A stretch of 64,000 bases of DNA from Callaeas wilsoni (lineage: Eukaryota; Chordata; Aves; Passeriformes; Callaeidae), in the NCBI GenBank assembly GCA_013398955.1, contig VWPU01008482.1, forward strand, positions 62,001-126,000, given 5' to 3'. Under the pieces are notes generated by a model, which did not search any database, was not told the DNA's origin, and was given only the letters and a program-made list of their open reading frames with translations. A program made the translations under genes and the position numbers. Below are positions 12,015 through 23,500 of this stretch, piece after piece (the first letter of the stretch is position 1; each line of letters starts with the position of its first letter).

Positions 12015-12290
12015 CCATAATCGTGGAATTACTGAGGCTGGAAAAGCCCTCTGAGACCATCGAGTCCCCCGGCACTGCCAAGGCCACTCGTGTCCCCAAG
12101 TGCCACATCCGGGTGGTTTTTAAATCCCTCCAGAGACGGGGACTCACCACTGCCCTTGGGCGGCTGTGCCAGGGCTGGACAACCCTTTCCATGAAGAAAT
12201 TTTCCCAAATATCCAACTTAAACCTCCCCTGGGACAACTTGAAGCTGTCTCCTGTTGTCCTGTTGATGTTCCCTGGGAAAAGAACCTGAC
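12015..12290 (-). mobile_element. CR1 LINE 3'-end fragment, different subfamily
   Basis: It reads AATCGTGGAATTACTGAGGC, GGCACTGCCAAGGCCACTCG, CCAAGTGCCACATCCGGGTG, ATCCCTCCAGAGACGGGGAC and CCATGAAGAAATTTTCCC. This is the reverse complement of the CR1 tail ending in TTGGACTCGATGATCTTAAA, the same subfamily as the copies at 21459 and 33405. Confidence 0.9.
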
Positions 12291-13204
12291 CCCCCCTCAC
12301 TTCACTGACAAATTTCACTTTGATTTTTATATCGAGTTTCAAAACACTCGGGGTGTGCTCTGGGAATTAACACTCTGCAGATCTGTGGGTTAAACCTTCC
12401 AGTCACCTTATTCCCATGGATTTTAGCTGTACCTTAAACCATTTTGGTTTTCCTCACGGATTAATTCCGCAGCCTCCTATAAATAGGCAGGATTTCCAAC
12501 AAAGCCATGATTTATATGCAGGAGGTAGATTTGAGAGACAGAGCTCTGAAATCTGTAGGCACAATTTAGAAAGAAGAGGCCAAATATTTCTCCTGTGCTC
12601 ACGAGTGCCTGGAGGAAGCACAAAGAACTCGCTGTGTCTGCAGCAGAGACAATGCCTGCCTGGAAGGGAATTGGGAAGAAAGTGATGGGATTTAATTGGC
12701 AGCGTTTGGCTGGGTGGGAAGCTGGATATGGAGGGATTCCGGTGCAGGAATGGGGTTGGTATTTAGTGACCTTTCCCTTCTCTTCAGGCTGTGTCTTTTC
12801 AAGTTGTCCCTGGCTGTGTTTTCCTGCTGGTTTTGAAAGGCAGAAGATAAGGGTTAGAGGCTGCTCCTGACGTATTTACATTTCCATATTTCCATTCGTT
12901 ATCTTCACTTCCAGGGAAAGAATCTGGGTAGCTTCACTGGGATGGGAAACTTTTTGGCCGAGTTCATGGACGTCTGTGCCTGTCATGCACACAGAGCTGT
13001 TTTTCCAGGCTCTTCCTCCTTGTCCAGGAGGCGCAGTCCGAGTCCTCCCTGGCTGCAGACACCCCTCGGGGTGAGCCTGGGTGGAGGAGCTGCTCCCCAG
13101 CCCGGCTGCGGTGGTCTCCAGCGGGCATCCCTTGGGAGAGGTGACAGCCAGGGATGAGCAGGAAGCCCCAGGATGACTTTCTCTGGATTTCTATGACTCC
13201 AGAA
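12291..13204. other. Intronic sequence, nothing recognised
   Basis: No gene or named repeat was identified. Confidence 0.4.
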
Positions 13205-13640
13205 GGACTTGGAGCTGCTGGAGAGATTCCAGAGGAGGTCCCGGAGCTGCTCCCAGGGCTGGAGCCCCTCTGCTCTGGAGAGCTGGGGGTGCTCACCTGG
13301 AGAGGAGAAGGATCCAGGGAGAGCTCAGAGCCCCTGCCAGGGCCTAAAGGGGCTCCAGGAGAGCTGGAGAGGGACTGGGGACAGGGGATGGAGGGACAGG
13401 ACACAGGGAATGGCTTCCCACTGCCAGAGGGCAGGAATAGATGGGATATTGGGAAGGAATTGTTCCCTGTGAGGCCCTGGAATAGAATTCCCAGATGTGC
13501 TGTGGCTGCCCCTGGATCCCTGGCAGTGTCCAAGGCCTGGAGCACCCTGGGATGGTGGGAGGTGTCCCTGCCACGGCAGGGAGCTGGAATGAGGTGATCC
13601 TTAAGGCCTTTTCCAGCCTGAACCATCCCGGGGTTCTGAG
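13205..13640 (+). mobile_element. CR1 LINE 3' portion, about 430 bp
   Basis: It contains AGGAGAAGGATCCAGGGAGA, CCTAAAGGGGCTCCAGGAGA, GGACACAGGGAATGGCTTCC and a partly deleted 3' end reading TTTTCCAGCCTGAACCATCC. It is near-identical in its middle to the copies at 4887 and 18360. Confidence 0.92.
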
Positions 13641-14610
13641 GGTGCAAACCCAGCTCTCAGCATTTCTGAGCAGTTTGAGGCTTTTTCCACTCTCGCCTCT
13701 GAGCAGGCTTAGGAATGCAGATTCCTGTTTCGAAAGCTTGATCAGGATTTCTTTCCTAACCCTCTTCTCCAGGGGCTAATAACTGGGATATGGATTTCTT
13801 TTAGCTCCAAACTCCCTGGCAGATTAGGCAATCTCAGGCACTCAGCGAGCACCACGATGGAAAAGGAGTTTCTTTTCTTCTTTGCAGCAGAAAGAAGCAA
13901 AATTTAATAAGGGAAATTTGGGCTTCCTGCTGACCTGGAGTTTGTCACGCACAAAGAATTCCAGAAGTTGAGCGAATTGTTCTGTTTAAACGCAGCCTCC
14001 GCAGCTTGTGGTTTCCAGCTCTGCCATCGTGAGGGCAGCTCCCCATTCCCACTGAGCCAGGCCCCTGCAGTTTATCCCCTTGGAAAGTGGGAATAATGGA
14101 AGAGCTTTCCCAGGGGCTGGGCAAGGTTCCCTTCGCAGCTCTGCTCCCGTCGCCTCTGCACGGGATAAATCCAGGTGCCCCCTGCATCGCCGTTCCCTTC
14201 CCGGCACAGAGCAGGGCAGGTGGGTGTTGGGAGCTGTCCTCTGCTCCCCAGGCCCAAAGCTCAGCCCAGGTTTAATCCCAAGGACTAAACAAAGGATTGC
14301 CCGGCGCTTTTCCCGGTCCTGCCATCCTGCTCAGCCCTGCGGTGTCACCCGTGGGCTTCGCTCCTGCTCCACAGGAGCCTCCTCAGGACTCCTCAAAGGA
14401 TTCCAGCCGTGACTGAAAACCTTCCTCCCCAAAGTGCAGCCCCCAGCCTATCATTGCCATCCCTCTCCTGTTCCCACTGCCCTGGGAATTCGGGATTCTG
14501 GCAGGTGGATCCAGTGCCTGGCTGCCAGCAGAGCAGAGCTCTTGGACCAGACAGGGAACGTCTTTGCTGCTGGTTTTGAGGGCAGCCACTACAAAAGAAA
14601 GGTTCTGGAG
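13641..14610. other. Intronic sequence, nothing recognised
   Basis: No gene, RNA or named repeat was identified. Confidence 0.4.
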
Positions 14611-14612
14611 CT

Positions 14613-15110
14613 TAGAATCGTGGAATCATGGAATAATAGAATCCTGGAACACGTTTTGGGCAAATGGAAATTGCCCAAATCACAGAATCACAGAATCATG
14701 GAATAATAGAATCATGGAATCATAGAATCATGGAATCATAGAATCACAGAATTGTGGAATAATAGAATCATGGAGTCATGGAATCATAGCATCATGGAAT
14801 CATAGAATCATGGAATCATAGAATCATGGAGTCATAGAATCACAGAATCATAGAATCACAGAGTCATGGAATCATAGCATCATGGAATCATAGAATCATG
14901 GAATCATAGNTCCTGGAACACGTTTTGGGCAAATGGAAATTGCCCAAATCACAGAATCACAGAATCATGGAATAATAGAATCATGGAATAATAGAATCAT
15001 GGAATCATAGAATCACAGAATCGTGGAATAATAGAATCATGGAATCATAGAATCACAGAATCGTGGAATAATAGACTCCTGGAATCACAGAATCCTGGAA
15101 TCACAGAACA
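14613..15110. repeat. Expanded CR1-tail octamer array with duplicated insert
   Basis: About 500 bp consist of variants of the 8-mer GAATCATG/GAATCATA, the reverse complement of the CR1 3' terminal octamer. A non-octamer segment starting TCCTGGAACACG occurs at 14642 and again at 14911, right after a lone N at 14910. Each segment contains a perfect 9-bp inverted repeat, TTTGGGCAA and TTGCCCAAA (14655-14663 and 14671-14679 in the first copy). The array is probably an expansion of the tail of the adjacent minus-strand CR1 remnant. Confidence 0.88.
14910..14910. other. Single-N assembly join
   Basis: A lone N lies inside the octamer array. The sequence to its right repeats, without mismatch for close to 80 bp, the sequence starting at 14642. 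Confidence 0.9.
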
Positions 15111-15152
15111 TCCTGAGCTGGAGGTGACCCAGAGGGTCGAGCCCAGCTTCAT
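15090..15152 (-). mobile_element. CR1 LINE 3'-end remnant
   Basis: CACAGAACATCCTGAGCTGG and AGGTGACCCAGAGGGTCGAG match the reverse complement of a CR1 3' end. The octamer array lies directly on its tail side. Confidence 0.6.
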
Positions 15153-15312
15153 ATCACAGAACACCTTCATTCCATGCACTGTGAAATGAGGTTTTTTAAT
15201 GAGGGTTGGGAAATCATTCCCCAAACCGTGTGCACTCCAGTAAAAAGAGCCCTTCCGTTGCCTTTGGAAGCACACAGAGTGTCCCTAACAGCATTTGCGT
15301 TGTCTCGGTTCA

Positions 15313-15410
15313 GTTTATCCCAGAATCCCAGCCTGGTGTGGGCTGGAAAGGGCCCTAAAAACCCCTCTCCTCCCATTCCCCCGCCACGGGCAGGGCTGGC
15401 CCTCGCTGCT
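15313..15410 (-). mobile_element. CR1 LINE 3'-end fragment (short)
   Basis: CCCAGAATCCCAGCCTGGTG, GGGCTGGAAAGGGCCCTAAA and then CACGGGCAGGGCTGG resemble the reverse-complemented CR1 terminus, but are diverged. Confidence 0.6.
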
Positions 15411-16540
15411 CATTTTAACCGCGCTTTGATTGATTTAAAAACCCGATGAAGGGTGTGAAGGAAGGCAAATAAACCAGCGAAGGGTTCGGGAGAGAGAAAA
15501 ACCCCTCATTTTGCTGCTGCCGAAGGAGCCGCCAGGTTTTTCAGCCTTTCCTTGCTGAGTTCACCAGACGTGCGGGGCTGCTTTGAAAGCTCCCGCTGAC
15601 GTCAATGGAGCAGCGGAATGGGAGCATCCGCACATCCCAGCCCTGCCCTGGCACCGCTCCAGCCCCGGGCTGCTCCCAAAAATCCTCCCCAGCTCTCAGG
15701 GAGTCGGGTTTGTCCAGTACAATTAACGACAGCGGTATCAGGAATGTGTTAAAGTGCTAAAACTGCTCGCTAAATGCTGGGATTTTCATTTTTTCGGGGG
15801 AGAAGAAAGCAGATTTCAAAGTGACAGGATTGTTGCTTGGCTTAAGAAGGGGTTTAATAATCATTTTACAGGGTCTGCTCATCATTTTATAGGTTCTGTT
15901 TCTCCCCAACCCCAATTGCTTGTGTGGTTTTGTTGCTTTTTTAATGTAAACTCTTATTTATAAGTCTCGGGTTTTTTTATGTAACTCTGAATTCTAGGAC
16001 AGAAAATGCCTGCGAGCCTTTCAGAGCAGTTTCGCTTTTTTTAGCTTTTTGTTGGAAGAAAAAGCCTGGGAAAAACGTGTTAATTGTATCAATCTGGGAA
16101 TGCTGCAAAGGAGCTCGGTCGGGAACCAGCCCATGACACTGAGCTGATGAATTCCTGCCGGGAGGCCTCATCCCACAGATCCTTTGGTTTTTAAGGGATT
16201 GTCCCAGTTCATCCAACCTTTCTGGTTAAATCTGAGCACGGGACAGCATCTCCTCAGCCCGCATGGAGCACGGGAGGGGGAGATGCTGGAAAAATGGGAA
16301 TTAGTGGGGGAAACGTGGCCGGGATGAGGTCTCAGGACCCGGCAGGGAAAGGGGGAAATCGTGTAGGAAGAAATCAAATTATCTTCACTCTCTGTAGCAC
16401 TATGGAAAATTGAACTCCCAAGGTTATTCACCCTGGTGATGAGGGGGGAAAAATAACCGGGATACAGAGGTTGGAGAGCAGGGAAGGGCATCGGGAGAAC
16501 TCTGCAAGGTGGGATGAAAGCACTGCCTTCTCCTCGGAAG
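15411..16540. other. Intronic sequence, nothing else recognised
   Basis: Apart from the CRE word at 15597, no gene, RNA or named repeat was identified. Confidence 0.4.
15597..15604. promoter_or_regulatory. Full palindromic CRE (TGACGTCA)
   Basis: It is a perfect cAMP-response element octamer followed by ATGG. CREB and ATF family proteins bind this word. Chance expectation is about one per 64 kb before CpG depletion, so by itself it is weak evidence. Confidence 0.4.
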
Positions 16541-16640
16541 GCATTCCAGAATCCTGGAATGGCCTGGCTCGGGAATGACCTCGAAGCTCATCCCGTGGGC
16601 AGGGCCACCTTCCCCAGCCCGGGGCGCTCCTGGCTCGCCC
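16541..16640 (-). mobile_element. CR1 LINE 3'-end fragment (short)
   Basis: CCAGAATCCTGGAATGGCCT, then GGGAATGACCTCGAAGCTCA and GGGCAGGGCCACCTTCC, match the start of minus-strand CR1 copies. Confidence 0.75.
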
Positions 16641-18359
16641 CGGGGCTCCCCGGTGTCTCGGGAATGCTGAAAGGCTGCAGTCGGTGCCCGGGGCTTGGAT
16701 TCCCTTCCAAAACACCATCCCTGAGCCAGCCACGAGTGGTTTTTTGGGAAGAGGCTGCTCCTGACTAACGCTGCCCGGGCTCTCGTGCCAGGTGGAAAAT
16801 GAAACCTTTACAGGAGAGAAAACAAAAGAAGCCAAAGCCCGGAGGCTGCAGCAGCTCGGGGGGAGCAGGTGGGGCTGTGGTTTATTCCCGAAATTTTGTG
16901 CAGGAGCTTTCCAGGCAGATCCCATCGCGAGCGGGGGGAGCTTGGCCCGACTCTGGCATCACCCCTGGGACTGCAGTGGGAAGTTTTAAGGGATTTTTGC
17001 TGTGTCTCCCTCAGGTGTTTATATTTCCATGTTAATTCCGAATAGACTTGAACAATTCAGGGAAGGAGCAACAACAAAACTAAACCTAATTCTGTGGTGG
17101 TTACCATGGCTCTGAAACTTCGTAAAAATTCCCACTTTTCCGATGGAAGATTCCCACAGTTGCTTTGCCTGGATTGGATATCAGCAGGAGATTTGGGGTT
17201 GTGATACAAGCGGCACATGTGGAACTTGGGATGAAGGCAGTTCCCTTCCATGTCCCTTTGCTTCCCAAGGAGCTGCTGGATCACAGGGACTGGGGGACTC
17301 TAGGAAATGTCCCGGGCTCTGCTCCCACTCTTTGGGAGGGAATGATGCTCAGTGTTCCCTGGAAGCTCCAGGATATTCCAACCCCATGTTTTCCCTGTTT
17401 TCTTTCCATAGGTGTAGGTTTGCTGGTGAAAGGAGAGTGAAGTGAATTAATCCAAAGGCTTTGATTCCTTTATAAAATACTTTTAGAAGCATTGGACGAA
17501 ACATGATGGGTTGATGATATAAACTCCTGGAATTATTGCATTATTTGATCATTTTTTTGGGTAGGAATAGGAAAAAGCGGAGGACTGGGAAAAGCAAATA
17601 TGTTTGGAAAAGATGCCCAGGTAGTGGTGTGGATTATTGCTCCCCCAGGATTAAACTTTGCCGTGGGTAGCTGCCAAAAAAGCAGATTTGCCCCACTGGA
17701 AGCAGCAGGTTCCGTGGTGCCTCCCTGGCTCGGGAGCGTTTGGATTTCAGGGGTTTGGCCCACGCTGGGAAGCCCCAGCTGGAGCCAAACACAGCAGCTG
17801 GGATCGGTGGGATTGTTTCTGGGAGTCAGGGAACGGGGAGAGGAGCTGGCTTTGACAGACAGGATATTTTTGGCTTTTTTTAGGAGAGCACAAAATACAA
17901 CTTGGAGTACTCCAGTTGAGGCTCCCAACAGGGGAGCTCTGGCTGGGAGCTGAGGATGAGAGTGGGCGATCCAGGAGCATCCATGGGATCCCACAAGGAC
18001 AGGCTGCTCCAGGGAGCCTGGGATCGCCCAGCCGGGAGCAATTCAGATCTGCAGGGGGATGGGCAGGACTCCTGGCGGGTAAAGGCTGGAAAAATGAAAA
18101 ATAAACGCTTGGTTTCCTGCGTGTTGGAGAAGGAGAGGGAGCTGGGGAGGGCCGGGTGTGGGTAGTGGGAAAGGTGAGACGAGGATGAACCCAAAAATGC
18201 TGGGAATAACATGAGAAATAACGTGGAAGTCTGGGAAGGAGTGTTTGGAGCAGCAGCCTCGGTATCTAGGGCAGCACTGACGTCTTTCCTGGGAAGGCAG
18301 AGCAGCTCTCAGGAGCTCGGGGCTGGAGGCAGCAAACGAGGCAGATCCAGCACGAGGCA
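16641..18359. other. Intronic sequence, nothing recognised
   Basis: No gene or named repeat was identified. Poly-T and poly-A short runs occur near 17550. Confidence 0.4.
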
Positions 18360-18915
18360 GCCTGGGGAGGGCTGGGGGGGACCTGCAGGAGCCCCCTCAG
18401 GTGAGACCCCACCTGCGGAGCTGCTCCAGCCCTGGGGCCGCCAGCGGGAGGAGCTGGGGCCGCGGGAGAGGGCGCAGAGGAGACCCCGGAGCGGCTCCAG
18501 GGCTGGAGCCCCTCTGGAGCCAGCCTGGGAGAGCTGGGAATGTTCACCTGGAGAGGAGAAGGATCCAGGGAGAGCTCAGAGCCCCTGCCAGGGCCTAAAG
18601 GGGCTCCAGGAGAGCTGGAGAGGGACTGGGGACAAGGGATGGAGGGACAGGACACAGGGAATGGCTTCCCACTGCCAGAGGGCAGGGATGGATGGGATAT
18701 TGGGAAGGCATTGTTCCCTGGGAGGTGGGGAGGCCCTGGCACAGGGTGCCCAGAGCAGCTGTGGCTGCCCCTGGATCCCTGGCAGTGCCCAAGGCCGGGC
18801 TGGACGGGGCTTGGAGCAGCCTGGGACAGTGGGAGGTGTCCCTGCCATGGCAGGGGTGGCACTGGGTGGGCTTTGAGGTCCCTTCCAACCCAAACCAGTT
18901 CTGGGGTTCCAGAAT
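18360..18915 (+). mobile_element. CR1 LINE 3' portion, about 550 bp
   Basis: It contains GGTGAGACCCCACCTGCGGA, GGCTCCAGGGCTGGAGCCCC, CCTAAAGGGGCTCCAGGAGA and GGACACAGGGAATGGCTTCC, ending GAGGTCCCTTCCAACCCAAA. It is one of the better-preserved copies. It faces the minus-strand copy at 19268 across about 350 bp. Confidence 0.93.
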
Positions 18916-19267
18916 CCAATTAAAATCTCTGTAGCTGTGTAATCAGCTGTTAGCTACCTGTGTGTGTTCTCTGGCCTTATGTGCTAGAGCGTGTTTGCCA
19001 CTTTCAGGGAATATCAGGGTTCTTTGGGAATTGTAGGACAGATCCCCACACGGGGAGACTGACAGAACAACAGGACTAGGAAAGGCCTTTCCCCATTGGA
19101 CTTCACAACCTCATTCCCAAACAGGTCCTGTTCTTTCATCTCCTGGTGTTTATGCACATCTCAAAGTGCATCTGCAGCCTTCAACTCCCAACACATTCAC
19201 TGGAAAGAAGATTGGGAACATCCAAAGTTTCCTTTCTGGATGAAGAAAACCCCTCTCCTTGAGCAAT
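18916..19267. other. Spacer between two inverted CR1 copies
   Basis: No gene is recognised. In a transcript this stretch would be the loop of the CR1 inverted pair. Confidence 0.5.
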
Positions 19268-19650
19268 CCCAAACTGGAAGGGACCTTAAAAATCTCCTAG
19301 TTCCACCCCTGATGGAGGGACACCCTGGGCAGGGACACCTCCCACTGTCCCAGGCCGCTCCAGCCTGGCCTTGGGCCATGCCAGGGATCCAGGGGCAGCC
19401 ACAGCTGCTCTGGGCACCCTGTGCCAGGGCCTCCCACCTCCCAGGGAGGAATTCCTTCCCAATATCCCATCCATCCCTGCCTTGTGGCAGTGGGAAGCCA
19501 TTCCCTGTGTCCTGTCCCTCCATCCCTTGTCCCCAGTCCCTCTCCAGCTCTCCTGGAGCCCCTTTAGGCTCTGGCAGGGGCTCTGAGCTCTCCCTGGAGC
19601 CTTCTCCTCTCCAGCCTGGGCATTCCCAGCTCTCTCAGCCTCGACAGTCT
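19268..19650 (-). mobile_element. CR1 LINE 3' portion, inverted relative to 18360 copy
   Basis: It begins CCCAAACTGGAAGGGACCTT and continues with GCAGGGACACCTCCCACTGT, CAGGGATCCAGGGGCAGCCA, GGAAGCCATTCCCTGTGTCC and GGAGCCCCTTTAGGCTCTGG, the reverse complement of the neighbouring plus-strand copy over most of its length. Confidence 0.93.
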
Positions 19651-21458
19651 CTTCCTTCTGGATTATCTCTATCCCATCCCTGGATTTGTTCCCTTGTGTT
19701 TCCCTGACTCCTGGCTATTTCTCTCTCTCAGAGGTCTTAGCTGCGGTGTGCAGGAGCACCAGTGTGGGATCGGGAACCATTCCCTGCCCACCCCTGGGGT
19801 CGGTTTAGGCCGTGCAGATCCTGTGGGATGGGCAGCAGAGCCCTCCAGGCCGGGCTTGCCCCGTTCCCTGCATTCCAGCGAAATATTGCCCAGTTTTTGT
19901 TTTTTCTGGCGTGGCCGCTCCGGTGCTGCCCCCGAAGCTGATCCGTTCGATGCGAGCCCCCGCTGGCTGGTTTTCCATGCGGCACACCGAGGAGCAGGAC
20001 TATTCTGGGATCAGATCCCGGGAACAGCGGTGACTCATCAGCTGCAGCAGCAGCGAGGAGATGAGGAGCTATTTATTACGGCTCTTCCAGGCTGTGAATT
20101 CTTCTGAGCAGCGAGTTCGGCTAGGAATTATGTAATTATTCCTCCTGGATGATTTCTCTTATTGGTTTGTAATTACAAAATCTTCGCGGCACACTCCTGG
20201 ATTTTAAAATGAAATCCTGGGAATGGCTTAATGTGAGGAGAAGGGAGAGATCCGATCTTCCCTTGTTTCTGTTTGTTCTGTTTGACTTTGGCAGGGTTGT
20301 TTTTGCCCTGGTGTTGCGCACTCTTCACCTTTTCCTTCGGTGAAACCGTTTCGCTCGTCATTTACTGGTTTGGAAGTTTATGTACAAACATTTGGCGTGA
20401 AATCGTCTGGTCTTGGAAACTGGCAGGAGGGGAATTCCACGTGGGAATTCCTGGCTGGTTGGGTGGGAGAAGGGCTGGATCTGTAACTGTTGGAGGAGTT
20501 GTCCTTATGCCTCCCAAATGCTGGCTCTTCCCAGAGAGGGGTGAGGAGATCCAGGAGTTTTTAGGGAAGGTGTGCTGCCCTCCCCCGCTGTCCCTGTTCC
20601 CAAAAACAGCCGGCACTGCCCGTGCGTGCTCATCCCGGGAAAAGCAACCCCGCTGCACCTCAGAGGTGAGAGGAACAATTATTGGCAAAACCTTTTTCCT
20701 AAAAAAAGAGAGGAAAGTGGATGTGAAACGCTCCCCGAGGCTCCTGGAAGAGCCTGGGCGTGCTGGGAGCCTGGAGCTGGGGCTGCTCCTGGTCCCAGCC
20801 ACAGCCTTGGACTGGGAGCGGAGCTCTGGAGCAGCATTCCCAGCCTGGCGTGTCCCTCTCCAGCCCTGTGGGAAGCAGATCCTCCCCCCGATGCTCAGTG
20901 GGATCAGGATCCTGCTCCGTGGCATCCAGGAAAGCCAAAGGCAGGGAATTGGGGATCTGTTGAACCTCGCCAAAGTGCTGGCTCCTGCCACAAAGCTCCA
21001 CTCGTGCTTTGCTGAGGAGTTGGATAAATATTTCTTCGTTTTAATCCCCGTTAAAAGAGAAAAAAGCCCTGTCCTTCTGTTTATAATCTCAGAACTGTGC
21101 TATAAACTCATCACAGCCTGAGTATCCCAAAAGTTACGCAGAGAGTGAGCTGGCAAAGCTCTTGGAAAGCTCTAAACCACATTTTAGTGTCCAGTTATCT
21201 TAGGGAAATCTATTATTTTTACACCGTTCATGGATACTTTGGCTTTAATCTTTGTTCTATGCTCTGTTTCGACTTTGCTGGTCAGTTTTTATCACTCCTT
21301 TAGGAAGAGAGGTTTAAAGATGATTTAGCGATGAGTTTGGAAGGGAGGATTAATTCAAAATCTGAAGGCAGTGGTGGAACGGGTCTGTCTCAGGCGCATC
21401 ATTCGAGGTCCTACTGGCTGTTTCAAATCAGACTTTTTATTTTTTTCCCCCAGATCAT
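19651..21458. other. Intronic sequence, nothing recognised
   Basis: No exon, RNA gene or named repeat was identified. A long open frame on the + strand at 20273-21121 has no recognisable protein similarity and no credible splice framework. Confidence 0.45.
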
Positions 21459-21690
21459 GTAGGATCACGGAATGGTTTAGGTTGGAAAAGCCCTCTCAGA
21501 CCATGGAGTCCAACCATCCCCAGCACTGCCAAGGCCACCACTGCCCCGTGTCCCCAAGTGCCACATCCACAGGGATTTTAAATCCCTCAGGGATGGGGGC
21601 TCCACCCCTGACCTGTGCAGCTGTGCCAGGGCTGGACAAACCTTTCCGTGAAGAAGTTTTCCCAGTATCCAAGGTGGATAAGGAATGAGC
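21459..21690 (-). mobile_element. CR1 LINE 3'-end fragment
   Basis: ATCACGGAATGGTTTAGGTT, AGCACTGCCAAGGCCACCAC, CCAAGTGCCACATCCACAGG, GGATGGGGGCTCCACCCCTG and CCGTGAAGAAGTTTTCCC are present, the same subfamily as the copy at 12015. Confidence 0.92.
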
Positions 21691-23097
21691 TGTCCCAGTC
21701 CTGATGGTCTCAGGGTCCCGGATCCCAGCTCTCGTTCTTTTGGGAGCCATTCCCTCTGCAAGTCCCTTGTCCCAGCCGTGGGATCAGCGGCTCAGTGTCC
21801 CCTGCCCACCTGAGTCCCTGCTCCAGAAACCCTTGGGACATTCCTTGGCCTCGGCTGAGCCTTGTGTGGGGTGGGAGCAGCGTGAGGGGAGCAGGGCAGG
21901 CTGAGCCCTGGACAAACTTCACCGGAAAAACCCCCAGGGAAAGATCCCGAAGGCAGCCGGAGGAAGCAAAGGCAGGAATTTCTTCTAACTCATCCCTGTG
22001 TCAGCTAAAACGAGAATTCCCACACGTCAGCGCTTCCCGGCTCCGGCGAAAGCCCCGGGGGCGTTGGAGCCGGGTGACATCACAAGGATCGGGAATGAAT
22101 TCACGGCGAGGGTGACGCCAGGGAAAATTCCGGGCTTTGGCGGCTGAGCTGAGCCTTGCAAAGCGGGGCAGGGAAGGGCTGAGCGCACAGAGAGGCTCAG
22201 TGAGTGGCTCGGTTTCCATCTGAGCCCGGCTTTAGGACCAGAATCTTCTCGTTCTCCTAAATAAACATTTCCCGGTGGCCCTGAGCACGGAGCAGAGGGG
22301 ATTCTGCGGTTCTGTGTGATCCCACCTCCGTCCTGGCGCTGGATGAATTCTCCAGTCCCCCCGGACCACCTCGGCAGGGCCAGGGAGCTCCCGGGGCTGT
22401 GGGACGCTGGAACTGGGGGGAGCAGCTGGATCCCAGCTGCTGGCTCTCAGGGACACTCGTGGGGACGCAGATTTACTGGGGCAGAGCGGCACTGGAGGAG
22501 ATGCTCCGTCTGTCTCTCTCCATTTAAGTGCATGAAAGGACTCTCTGGAAAATCCAGAGAATAAATATTGGCTGAGGGAATCGAGGCCTGTGAGTGAAGG
22601 CTTGAAGTGGGGCTGTATTGGATGTCCCAGTTTCCCTCAGATCACAAAAGGCTGCCGACATTTTTCATCCATAAAGACAGTAAATTGTTTGGAGTGGAGG
22701 CTGGAGGAACAAGCTGACCCCCTTTTGCTTTACTGCATCCAAATTGTGCAGTGTAAGAACTATTCCATTAAACTCTGCCCTCGCTGCTGCTCTCCCAGAC
22801 CAGTTTAACTCCAGGAAAGAAAGCCTGGCTGATGACAGATGGAATGTTATGGATTTATTTCAGATTGAAAGTGTTAAAAAGTGGATTCTGGCAGGAAAAA
22901 AAAAAAAAGCAAACCCAAACAAACCTCTTTTCCTAAGGAAACACAGAAAATTGTCAATGCTCTAAGAAGAGTGTCACCTTCTGTGAGGTCTGACAGCAGC
23001 AGAGCAGCCGTGGAGGGCTGAATTGTGTGAGGCTCACAAGGGTCAGCGCGTTCTTCCTGCAGGCTGGCGGGAGCACTCAGGCAGGAGGGGAACATTC
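21691..23097. other. Intronic sequence, nothing recognised
   Basis: No gene was identified. A poly-A run lies near 22901. Confidence 0.4.
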
Positions 23098-23500
23098 CAT
23101 GGAATCACGGAATCATCCCGTGCCACCCCTGCCATGGCAGGGACACCTTCCACTGTCCCAGGCTGCTCCAAACCCATCCAGCCTGGCCTTGGGCACTGCC
23201 AGGGATCCAGGGGCAGCCACAGCTGCTCTGGGCACCCTGTGCCAGGGCCTGCCCTCCTCCCAGGGAACAATTCCTTCCCTATATCCCATCCATCCCTGCC
23301 CTCTGGCAGTGGCACGCCATTCCCTGTGTCCTGTCCCTCCATCCCTTGTCCCCAGGCCCTCTCCCTCTCTCCTGGTGCCCCTTCAGGCCCTGGCAGGGGC
23401 TCTGAGCTCTCCCTGGATCCTTCTCCTCTCCAGGTGAACATTCCCAGCTCTCCCAGCCTGGCTCCATGGCAGGGGGCTCCAGCCCTGGAGCAGCTCCGTG
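23098..23500 (-). mobile_element. CR1 LINE 3' portion
   Basis: It starts ATGGAATCACGGAATCATCC and carries ATGGCAGGGACACCTTCCAC, CAGGGATCCAGGGGCAGCCA, TTCCCTGTGTCCTGTCCCTC and CTCCAGCCCTGGAGCAGCTC. Confidence 0.93.

Noticed and set aside
18211..18923. Long overlapping frames on both strands
   Set aside because: They are translations of a CR1 3' region; the same peptides recur wherever a CR1 copy lies (4.9, 13.2, 23.1, 27.4, 31.0 and 37.3 kb).
20273..21121. 282-codon + strand open frame
   Set aside because: There is no protein family resemblance and no splice sites or codon pattern suggesting an exon. GC-rich DNA gives such frames by chance.
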